A DNA stretch of 8,143 nucleotides from REEB95 sp035632395 (lineage in GTDB: Bacteria > Pseudomonadota > Alphaproteobacteria > ATCC43930 > CGMCC-115725): NCBI GenBank assembly GCA_035632395.1, contig DASQGX010000008.1:1-8143 (forward strand), written 5' to 3'. Shown here piece after piece: positions 1 to 5,842 of the stretch. The notes under the pieces were generated by a model that saw nothing but the letters and a program-made list of their open reading frames with translations, made no database searches and was not told the origin of the DNA. Position 1 is the stretch's first letter. Each line of letters opens with the position of its first letter. The position numbers and the translations under genes are program-made.

Positions 1-1
1 A

Positions 2-886
2 TTTTGCGGCCTCGGGCGGATGGGTGCGGCCATGGTCGCGCGCCTGCTCGATCAAGGTCAGAAGCCCGTCGTCTGGAACCGCAATCCCGACAAGATCAAG
101 CCGCTGGTGACCAAAGGCGCGCGCGCCGCGCCGACGCCGGCTGCGGTCGCGGCGGAATCCGACATCGTGCTGTCGATCCTGCTCGACGAGCCGGCGGTGC
201 GCGCGGTTTACGACGGCCAGAACGGGCTGTTGTCGGGCAACATCAAGGGCAAGCTGTTCGTCGACATGAGCACCGTGGCGCCGACGGTGCCGCAGGACGT
301 CGCGGCCCACGCCCGCGCCAAAGGGGCCGGCTTCCTCGAATGCCCGGTCGGCGGCACAGTCGGACCGGCACGCGAAGGAAGGCTGATCGGCATGGTCGGC
401 GGCGACGCGGCGGATTTCGCCCGTGCCAAGCCGGTTCTCGAACTGCTTTGCCGCAAAGTCGACCATCTCGGGCCAAACGGCGCCGGCGCGGCGATGAAGC
501 TCGCGATCAACCTGCCGCTGTGCATCTATTGGGAAGCGCTCGGCGAAGCGATCGCGCTGACGCGCGACTTCAAGATTCCGCCGGCCAGGATGATGGAAAT
601 CTTTGGCGAAAGCTCGGGCGGCATCAACGGCCTCAAGGTGCGCGGACCGGCGGTGGTCAAGGCGCTCGAGACCGGCGAGCGGCCGCCAGTCGGCTTCACC
701 ATCGATGGCGTAATCAAGGACATGAACATCATGCTCGACTGGGCGCAGCATCTCGGCATCGAACTGCCGGCGCTCGAACGCGTGCGCACCTCGTACCAGG
801 CGGCATCGCGCGCCGGCTGGGATCAGGCCGACAATTGCAGCGTGCTGTTCTATCGTCTGGCCGAGGCGCAGAAAGCCGCGCGCTAG
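2..886 (+). CDS. NAD(P)-dependent beta-hydroxyacid dehydrogenase (3-hydroxyisobutyrate dehydrogenase family), 5' end truncated
   Basis: The frame is open from base 2, before the first internal ATG at 20, and ends with TAG at 884-886, giving 294 visible residues. The first residues read FCGLGRMGAAM, the GxGxxG dinucleotide-binding turn that normally starts within the first dozen residues, so only a few N-terminal residues are missing. Further family marks are DMST (about residue 87), the substrate-loop motif ECPVGGTVGPAREG (about 113-126), and the catalytic Lys in MKLAIN (Lys codon 497-499, Asn codon 509-511). Members oxidise beta-hydroxyacids such as 3-hydroxyisobutyrate, or reduce tartronate semialdehyde, with NAD(P). 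The substrate cannot be read from the sequence. Length is typical (about 290-300 aa). It converges on livM with only 4 bases between the stop codons. No operon partner is visible and its promoter lies outside the window. Family assignment is secure; specific function is open. Confidence 0.9.
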   Translation, partial: FCGLGRMGAAMVARLLDQGQKPVVWNRNPDKIKPLVTKGARAAPTPAAVAAESDIVLSILLDEPAVRAVYDGQNGLLSGNIKGKLFVDMSTVAPTVPQDVAAHARAKGAGFLECPVGGTVGPAREGRLIGMVGGDAADFARAKPVLELLCRKVDHLGPNGAGAAMKLAINLPLCIYWEALGEAIALTRDFKIPPARMMEIFGESSGGINGLKVRGPAVVKALETGERPPVGFTIDGVIKDMNIMLDWAQHLGIELPALERVRTSYQAASRAGWDQADNCSVLFYRLAEAQKAAR

Positions 887-890
887 CGGC
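875..890. terminator. Small hairpin at the convergent end of the dehydrogenase and livM genes
   Basis: GCCGC (875-879), a 6-base loop holding the plus-strand TAG, and GCGGC (886-890) form a 5-bp GC stem. It lies within the last codons of the dehydrogenase and directly after the livM stop. Read on the minus strand the stem is followed by TTTC, so it could act as a weak terminator for the liv operon. No proper U-tract follows on either strand. A 5-bp GC stem is not rare in DNA this GC-rich, so support is weak. Confidence 0.25.
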
Positions 891-1883
891 TCATTCGGCG
901 GCCTGGGGCGCCGCCGGCGGTCTGCGTGGACTTGTCAGCAAGCGCTCGGCGGTGCCGACGATGCCGCGCGGCATGAAGATGATAAACATAATCAGCAGGG
1001 CGCCGTAGATCGTGTTGGCAGCGCCGACAAAGTGCGTTCCGAAGAGCACGCGCAGCCCTTCGGTCAGCAAGATCGTGAAGGCAGCACCCACCGTCGGCCC
1101 GAGCATGTTGTACATGCCGCCGGCGATGGCGGCGAAGACGATCTCGAGCGAGATGCCGACACCCGACATCGCATCGGGACTCAGGTACATCAGGTATTGG
1201 GCATAGAGCGCACCACCGAGGGCGGTGAGGCCGGTCGACAAGGCAGTGATCTTGAGCTTCTCGCGCAGCACGTCGACGCCCGCGGCTTCGGCGGCGTCCT
1301 CGTCCTCGGCAACGGCTTCGAGGGCCAGGCGGATCATGCCGCGCTCGACCAAGCGCCAGGCCACCAGGCCGACGAACCAAGCGGCCAACGCCACGACGTA
1401 GAATTCCGCCTTGTTCGGCAGTTGCAGCGCGTACCACGAGTGGCCGACGGTGCGCGGCGTCATGCCGAGCGAGCCGCCGGTGACGTCGCGCGCGGCGACG
1501 ATCACCAGCAGCACCACCTGGCCGAGCGCGAGGGTGATCAGCGCGAAATAATGCCCGACCACCTTCTGGCGCGACGACGGATAGCCGACGACCAGCGCCA
1601 GGGCCACCGACAACGCCATGGCGATTGGAATGCCGAGCCACGGCGTGACGCCGTAATTGTTCCACAACAGCGTAGGCACATAGGCGCCGACGCCAAGGAA
1701 AGCGCCGTGGCCGAGCGACGTGAGGCGGAAACGGCCCATCAGCGCCCAGGCGGTGTAGACCAGGCTCCAGATCGCAATCTGCACCGCCAGATGCAAAAAA
1801 TAATCCGACAGGAAGAAAGGCGCGACCACCATCACCGCCAGCGGCAGGTACAGGCCGAGCCGCAGGTCGCGCGCCCCGCTCAT
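891..1883 (-). CDS. livM: Branched-chain-amino-acid-type ABC transporter permease, LivM family
   Basis: This 330-residue polytopic inner-membrane protein is one of the two translocation-channel subunits of a HAAT-type importer. LivM marks run in order: SLGHGAFLGVGAY (57-69), GYPSSRQKVVGHYFALITLALGQ (about 100-122), TGGSLGM (135-141), and the cytoplasmic ATPase-contact loop with EDEDAAEAAGVDV (about 193-205). AGGMYNMLGPTVGAA follows at about 254-268. The C-terminus (about 314-330) is a polar Pro/Ala/Arg tail. It is last in the operon. Its ATG overlaps the livH TGA in an ATGA (1880-1883), implying translational coupling. Length and topology fit the family. The ligand cannot be inferred from the permease; the neighbouring ring-cleavage dioxygenase suggests an aromatic acid. 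Confidence 0.93.
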   Translation of the reverse strand: MSGARDLRLGLYLPLAVMVVAPFFLSDYFLHLAVQIAIWSLVYTAWALMGRFRLTSLGHGAFLGVGAYVPTLLWNNYGVTPWLGIPIAMALSVALALVVGYPSSRQKVVGHYFALITLALGQVVLLVIVAARDVTGGSLGMTPRTVGHSWYALQLPNKAEFYVVALAAWFVGLVAWRLVERGMIRLALEAVAEDEDAAEAAGVDVLREKLKITALSTGLTALGGALYAQYLMYLSPDAMSGVGISLEIVFAAIAGGMYNMLGPTVGAAFTILLTEGLRVLFGTHFVGAANTIYGALLIMFIIFMPRGIVGTAERLLTSPRRPPAAPQAAE

Positions 1884-2734
1884 TTGCCGAGAAATCCCTG
1901 CGGCCGGATCAGGATCATGACAATGAAGAAGACGAAGGCGAGAACCTCCGCGGCCTCGATCGGGAAATAATAACCGCCGACGGCAATGATCTGACTGATG
2001 ACGAAAGCGGCGATGAAGCCGCCGATCATATTGCCGAGGCCGCCGAGCACGCAGACCATGAAAGTGATCGGTCCGAAGGTGAGGCCGATGAACGGATGCA
2101 CGTCGTATTGCAGCACCAATAGGCAGGCGGCGAGGCCGGCAAGGCCGCCGCCGATCGCCGAGGTGAGGATGTAAATCCGCCGCTCATTGGCGCCCATCAG
2201 GCCCATCACCTCGCGGTCCTGGGCGATGGCGCGGATGGCGGTGCCGAGATAGGTCCGCGCGAGGAATAGGTAGAGGCCGACGGCGCCAATCAGCGCGACG
2301 CCGAAGGCGATTAGCCGCGAAAAGCTGATGAAGATGCCGCCGAGCTCGAGCACCGGCAGGCGAATGCCGAGATTGCGGAAATCGGTGCCGAACAGCAGGG
2401 TCGCCAGGCTTTGCAGGAAGAACAGCAGGCCGCCGGTGGCGAGCAGCTGGTTGATCGGCGCCGAGCCGAGGATCGGTTCGATGACAATGACATGCACCAG
2501 GAGGCCGAGCAGCGTAGCGAAGGCGATAGCGGCGACGCAGGCGAGCAGCAGCGGCCAATGCCAGGCGGTATAGAGCCAGAAGACCGCGTACATCGCGGCC
2601 ATCACCACCTCGGCGTAGCAGATCCACACCACGTCGATGACGCCGAAAATCAAATTGAGGCCGAGCGACAGCAACGCCAGCACGCCGCCGAGCAGCAGCC
2701 CATTGATGATTGCTTCGAGGAGATAGATGTCCAT
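1880..2734 (-). CDS. livH: Branched-chain-amino-acid-type ABC transporter permease, LivH family
   Basis: This 284-residue, strongly hydrophobic inner-membrane protein is the second channel subunit and pairs with LivM. The N-terminus has the LivH pattern NGLLLGGVLALLSLGLNLIFGV (about 11-32). The ATPase-coupling loop TYLGTAIRAIAQDREVMGLMG lies at 161-181, followed by the Gly-rich helix SAIGGGLAGLAA (192-203). The C-terminal block TFMVCVLGGLGNMIGGFIAAF (about 224-244) and the ending RPQGFLGK are typical. It starts 6 bases after the livF stop. The livF 3' end supplies TGAGG about 6 bases before the ATG as ribosome-binding site. It overlaps livM by 4 bases. No frameshift or missing segment is visible. 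Confidence 0.93.
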   Translation of the reverse strand: MDIYLLEAIINGLLLGGVLALLSLGLNLIFGVIDVVWICYAEVVMAAMYAVFWLYTAWHWPLLLACVAAIAFATLLGLLVHVIVIEPILGSAPINQLLATGGLLFFLQSLATLLFGTDFRNLGIRLPVLELGGIFISFSRLIAFGVALIGAVGLYLFLARTYLGTAIRAIAQDREVMGLMGANERRIYILTSAIGGGLAGLAACLLVLQYDVHPFIGLTFGPITFMVCVLGGLGNMIGGFIAAFVISQIIAVGGYYFPIEAAEVLAFVFFIVMILIRPQGFLGK

Positions 2735-2740
2735 CGCGCC

Positions 2741-3454
2741 TCAGAGCCCGAGATAGGACCGCTGGATGACAGGGTTCTGCTGCAACGCCGCGGCGCTACC
2801 GGCGAGCTTGATGCGGCCGGTTTCGAGCAGATAGGCGCGGTCGACGACCGCCAGAACCTGACGCACGTTTTGTTCGACGATCAGGACAGTGAAGCCCTCG
2901 GCGCGGATACGCTTGACCAGCTCGAACACCTGCTCGACGACCAGCGGCGCCAGGCCGGCCGATGGCTCGTCCATCAGCAGCAGCTTCGGCTTCGACATGA
3001 GCGCGCGGCCAATCGCCACCATCTGCTGTTCGCCGCCCGACAGCGTGCCGGCCATCTGGCGGCGTCGCTCCTTGAGCCGCGGAAAAAGTTCATAGACCCA
3101 GGCGACCCGTTCGCCGAAGGCCCGGCGCGCCGCCGGCAGATAGGCGCCCATGCGCAGATTCTCTTCGACGGTCAGGCGCGGAAACAGCCGGCGATTCTCC
3201 GGCACGTGCGCGATGCCGGCAGCGACTACGCGATAGGCCGGCGCGCCGGCGAGCGATTCGCCTTCGAGCAGGATGCGGCCCGATTGCGGCGGCAGCAGGC
3301 CGGAGATGACGCGCATCAGCGTCGTCTTGCCGGCGCCGTTCGGCCCGACCACGCCGACCGCCTCGCCGTGCTCGACGTCAAGTGAAATGTCGAACAGCGC
3401 CGCGAACGAGCCATAGCCCGCGTTGACGCTGTCGAGCGTCAGTAGCGCAGTCAT
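2741..3454 (-). CDS. livF: Branched-chain-amino-acid-type ABC transporter ATP-binding protein, LivF family
   Basis: This 237-residue nucleotide-binding subunit works on the cytoplasmic face of the importer. Walker A is GPNGAGKTT (37-45), the signature is an intact LSGGE (138-142), and Walker B is LLLMDEP with Asp162 and Glu163. The Q-loop region reads VPENRRLF (84-91), close to the LivF VPEGRxLF. The H-loop position reads VEQN with Gln195, the usual LivF replacement of His. The short C-terminus ending in YLGL is typical of LivF rather than LivG. Its ATG shares one base with the upstream livG stop (TGATG on the minus strand at 3452-3456). The Shine-Dalgarno match there is weak, so expression is probably coupled to livG. 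Confidence 0.95.
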   Translation of the reverse strand: MTALLTLDSVNAGYGSFAALFDISLDVEHGEAVGVVGPNGAGKTTLMRVISGLLPPQSGRILLEGESLAGAPAYRVVAAGIAHVPENRRLFPRLTVEENLRMGAYLPAARRAFGERVAWVYELFPRLKERRRQMAGTLSGGEQQMVAIGRALMSKPKLLLMDEPSAGLAPLVVEQVFELVKRIRAEGFTVLIVEQNVRQVLAVVDRAYLLETGRIKLAGSAAALQQNPVIQRSYLGL

Positions 3455-4176
3455 CAGTGCGACCGGCCGAGATAGACTTCGGCAACGCGCGCGTCCTTGG
3501 CGGCGTTCTGCGGCGAGCCTTCGAAGATCAGCTCGCCGTGGTCGAGGACGATGACACGGTCGACCACGCGCATCAGCACGCCCATGATGTGCTCGACCCA
3601 GACGATGGTGATGCCGAGATCACGGCGAATGCGGCCGAGCATTTCGGCAGCGCGTTCCATTTCAGCGTGATCGAGACCGCCAAGGCTTTCGTCCGCCAGC
3701 AGCAGTTTTGGCCGCGTTGCTAGCGCGCGCGCCAGCTCGAGCTTTTTGAGCTGCGCCGCGCCCAGACCCGCGATGGTCGCGTCGGCATCGTTCGGCAGGC
3801 CGACCAGGTCGAGTGCGGCGACGGCATGCGCTTCGGCCTCGGCGCGCGAAGCGACGCCGCGACCGCCGTAGAACGCGGCCAGGGTGACGTTCTCGCGCAG
3901 GCCGAGATGGCGGAACGGCCGGGGGATTTGGAACGTACGCGCCAGGCCCATGCGGCAGACGCGATGCGCCGGCAGGCCGGCGATCTCACGGTCTTCGAAC
4001 GCGATCGAGCCGGCGGTTGGCCGCAGCGTGCCGGCGATCAGGTTGAAGGTAGTGCTCTTGCCCGAGCCGTTCGGCCCGATCAGGCCGAGAATCTCGCCGT
4101 CGGCGACGTCGAACGACACCCGGTTGACCGCCAGGAAGCCGTCGAAGCTTTTGCTGATGCCCTTGACCGAGAGCAC
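3454..4176 (-). CDS. livG: Branched-chain-amino-acid-type ABC transporter ATP-binding protein, LivG family, degenerate signature motif
   Basis: This 240-residue nucleotide-binding subunit is the partner of LivF. Walker A is GPNGSGKST (34-42), the Q-loop ARTFQIPRPF has Gln83, Walker B is LLLADE with Asp162 and Glu163, the D-loop is GLD, and the H-loop is VEH with His196. The signature reads LGAAQ (138-142) instead of LSGGQ or the LAYGQ common in LivG. Serine and both glycines are absent from their usual places. The start is GTG at 4176, the only sensible start after the in-frame TGA that ends the binding-protein gene at 4246-4248. A poor GGATGG sits just upstream, and an out-of-frame ATG overlaps the GTG. 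The 69-base gap before it holds an inverted repeat. Confidence 0.93.
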   Translation of the reverse strand: MLSVKGISKSFDGFLAVNRVSFDVADGEILGLIGPNGSGKSTTFNLIAGTLRPTAGSIAFEDREIAGLPAHRVCRMGLARTFQIPRPFRHLGLRENVTLAAFYGGRGVASRAEAEAHAVAALDLVGLPNDADATIAGLGAAQLKKLELARALATRPKLLLADESLGGLDHAEMERAAEMLGRIRRDLGITIVWVEHIMGVLMRVVDRVIVLDHGELIFEGSPQNAAKDARVAEVYLGRSH

Positions 4177-4194
4177 ATCGCCATCCGTGGCTGG

Positions 4195-4247
4195 GACACC
4201 GTGCCGCGACCGCGGCCTGCGGACGCACTGGAACGGAAGCCGGTGTC
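4195..4247 (-). other. Inverted repeat between the binding-protein gene and livG (possible mRNA processing or stabilising structure)
   Basis: In the gap between the binding-protein stop and livG, GACACCG (4195-4201 on the plus strand) is perfectly complementary to CGGTGTC (4241-4247). This 7-bp outer stem overlaps the binding-protein stop codon. Inside it, GCCGC (4203-4207) and GCGGC (4212-4216) can form a 5-bp hairpin with a 4-base loop. No U-tract follows, so a full terminator is unlikely. Structures here commonly stabilise the binding-protein message and keep that protein in excess over the membrane subunits. That role is inferred. Confidence 0.35.
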
Positions 4248-5574
4248 AGGCGGCGTAGGGATTCGTTTTCGGCAGCGGCATCACGTCGTCGGCGGTCTTG
4301 ATCTTGTCGGGCCAGACGATGGTTTCGACGTTCCCGTAAGCCTGCGTCACGCAGGCCGCGACCCGCAGGTTCTGGCCGGCGAACTCGTTCCCCGGCGGCG
4401 CGAACTTGACGCCGTACCCCTGGATTGTGCCGCCTTCCGGAATGTCGACGTCGAGCGCCGCCTTGCGGATCGCGTCCGGATTCGTGCCGCCGTATTTGGT
4501 GATCGCCACCGGCAGCACGTTTTGCAGGAAGATCCAGGTCTGGTTGAAGCCCATCGAGACGTGCGGCGGCACGGCTTCGTTGCCGGTCGCCTTCTTGTAG
4601 CGTTCGACCATGATCTCGACCAACTGCTCGAGCTCGGGCTTGAGCGCGCCCGGCTTGAGGTTCTGCGCCGAGACCGGATCGACGTTGAGGAAATAATCGA
4701 GGTCCGAACCGAACGCCTGCTTGAGCTTGTCGCGCTGGCCGTAGCCGGCGCCGTGGCCGATCAGCATCTTGAACTTGAGGCCGGCCTCGCGCGCCTGGCG
4801 CAGGAAGAGCGTGATGTCGGGATTATATCCGGTGTGCAGAATGACGTCGGCGTCGGCGCGTTTGAGCTTGGTGACCAGCGACGATAGGTCGGACGTCGTC
4901 GCCGAATAGGCCTCGTTCAAGACAATCGGGATGCCGGTTTCCTTGGCATGCACTTCATCGGCCGCGCCGGTGTCGGACCCGTAAGGCCCGTCCTCGTGGA
5001 TGATGGCGCATTTGAGCTTGCTGGGAGCGATCTTGAGTTGCGCCTGCGCATGTTCGTTCAAGAAGGCGATCGCGGCGGCGCCGTAGGCATCGGCGCTGAC
5101 GCCGGGCCGGAAGGTGTAGGTCAAGTTCTTGCCCTTGAGCACCTTGGTAGCGACGGCGATGGTGATCCACAGGATCTTTTTCGCCTGCTCCATTTTCTCG
5201 GCCAAGGGCACGGCTTCGGGGCTGGCATAGATGCCGAGAATCGTGTCGACATGCTGCTCGCTGATCAGGCGTTCGGCCTCGTTGAGCGCGACCTCGACCT
5301 TGCTCTGCGCGTCGCCCTTCACCGGGTCGATCTTGTGCTTGCCGAGGACGCCGCCGCGCTCATTGACCAAATCGATCGCGATCTGGGTGCCGATCGAGCC
5401 TGGCACCGAGCCGGCGCCGGTGAACGGTCCGGTGAGGTCGTAGAGCACGCCGATGCGGATCGGCGACGATGCGGCCTGGGCCCAGGCGCGGCCGCCAGCG
5501 AGCGGCCCGGCCGCCGCCAACGCCGCGCTTGCCGCGGAGTATTTCAGGACTGAACGCCGCGTGGTCTTGCCCAT
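4246..5574 (-). CDS. Periplasmic substrate-binding protein of a branched-chain-amino-acid-type ABC importer (Peripla_BP_6 / LivK-like), Tat-exported
   Basis: This 442-residue ligand-binding protein begins with a Tat-type signal peptide. The twin-arginine motif TTRRSVLK (Arg6, Arg7) is followed by an Ala-rich hydrophobic core (about 13-27) and a likely cut after Ala-Trp-Ala (30-32). The mature part opens with IRIGVLYDLTGPFTGAG, the standard first strand and ligand loop of this type I binding-protein family. GDAQSKVEVALNEAERLI and GIYASPEAVPLAEKMEQAKK follow, again family-like. At about 440 residues it is longer than E. coli LivK, as are many alphaproteobacterial homologues proposed to bind aromatic acids, amides or urea. 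It is first in the liv operon. Minus-strand GGGAGG sits 4 bases before the ATG, so the start is well supported. The ligand is unknown; the divergent gentisate dioxygenase suggests an aromatic carboxylate. Confidence 0.92.
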   Translation of the reverse strand: MGKTTRRSVLKYSAASAALAAAGPLAGGRAWAQAASSPIRIGVLYDLTGPFTGAGSVPGSIGTQIAIDLVNERGGVLGKHKIDPVKGDAQSKVEVALNEAERLISEQHVDTILGIYASPEAVPLAEKMEQAKKILWITIAVATKVLKGKNLTYTFRPGVSADAYGAAAIAFLNEHAQAQLKIAPSKLKCAIIHEDGPYGSDTGAADEVHAKETGIPIVLNEAYSATTSDLSSLVTKLKRADADVILHTGYNPDITLFLRQAREAGLKFKMLIGHGAGYGQRDKLKQAFGSDLDYFLNVDPVSAQNLKPGALKPELEQLVEIMVERYKKATGNEAVPPHVSMGFNQTWIFLQNVLPVAITKYGGTNPDAIRKAALDVDIPEGGTIQGYGVKFAPPGNEFAGQNLRVAACVTQAYGNVETIVWPDKIKTADDVMPLPKTNPYAA

Positions 5575-5597
5575 GGTGCCTCCCGGAGAGCGACCGT

Positions 5598-5622
5598 CGC
5601 GGCCGCATTTTCATCGGCCGCG
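5598..5622 (-). other. GC-rich hairpin in the predicted 5' leader of the importer operon
   Basis: CGCGGCCG (5598-5605) and CGGCCGCG (5615-5622) are perfect inverted repeats, giving an 8-bp stem around a 9-base AT-rich loop (5606-5614). It lies between the predicted transcription start (about 5636) and the ribosome-binding site (about 5579-5584). It could stabilise the mRNA 5' end or tune translation. It does not overlap the Shine-Dalgarno sequence, and no alternative pairing partner was noticed, so a switch is not supported. Confidence 0.35.
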
Positions 5623-5642
5623 GGCGCGGCCTGTTGCCGGCA

Positions 5643-5670
5643 GTGTTGGGCAAGTCCTGGGGGCTGTCAA
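5643..5670 (-). promoter_or_regulatory. Predicted sigma-70-type promoter of the importer operon
   Basis: On the minus strand, a perfect -35 TTGACA (5670-5665) is followed 16 bases later by CAACAC (5648-5643) in the -10 position, which is weak. The element starts TTGACAGCCC and has the same internal spacing as the plus-strand promoter at 5772-5800. The predicted transcript starts near 5636, leaving about 60 bases of leader before the binding-protein ATG. The poor -10 box suggests dependence on an activator. Confidence 0.5.
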
Positions 5671-5709
5671 CGCGCGGCGGCCGATCAGGCATCCCACGAA
5701 CGCCATAAA

Positions 5710-5730
5710 GTTGGCGGCGTCACCGACAAC
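5710..5730. promoter_or_regulatory. 21-bp interrupted palindrome, candidate operator for a shared regulator
   Basis: The left arm GTTGGCGGCG and right arm CACCGACAAC (with the centre, positions 5710-5730) match as inverted repeats at 8 of 10 paired positions around the T at 5720. The pattern is GTTGnCGGnG-T-CnCCGnCAAC. Its centre lies within two bases of the midpoint between the two outward -35 boxes (5670 and 5773), about 85 bp upstream of each predicted start. This is a typical place for an activator serving divergent promoters. I cannot assign it to a regulator family with confidence. Confidence 0.5.
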
Positions 5731-5771
5731 AATCGTCCAGAATTCAATTGGTTAGCCGCGCCCGACGGTTG

Positions 5772-5800
5772 CTTGACAGCCCGGCGAAGCGGTCCAATAT
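5772..5800 (+). promoter_or_regulatory. Predicted sigma-70-type promoter of the gentisate dioxygenase gene
   Basis: CTTGAC (5772-5777), 17 bases, then CAATAT (5795-5800) match the alphaproteobacterial housekeeping consensus CTTGAC-N17-CTATAT at 11 of 12 positions. The -35 also reads as a perfect TTGACA (5773-5778). The predicted start near 5807 leaves about 36 bases of leader before the ATG at 5843. The upstream region, shared with the importer operon, contains the palindrome at 5710-5730. Confidence 0.6.
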
Positions 5801-5842
5801 GGCCTTCGTCGCGGCGCAGAGCGATTGCAGAGGGCGCAGGAC

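Noticed and set aside
4..1008. 334-residue plus-strand frame overlapping the dehydrogenase
   Set aside because: It is the alternate frame of the dehydrogenase. The translation is Arg/Ala/Gly-rich without motifs, while the other frame has the Rossmann and catalytic motifs.
1032..4887. Several 300+ residue plus-strand open frames opposite livM, livH, livF, livG and the binding-protein gene (1032-1970, 2411-3385, 3826-4887)
   Set aside because: All are antisense shadows of convincing transporter genes. Their products are biased toward Arg, Gln, Asp and Glu and show no motifs.
5825..5842. TTG at 5825 as the start of the gentisate dioxygenase
   Set aside because: The ATG at 5843 has AGGG at suitable spacing; the TTG has no comparable ribosome-binding site and only adds six residues.
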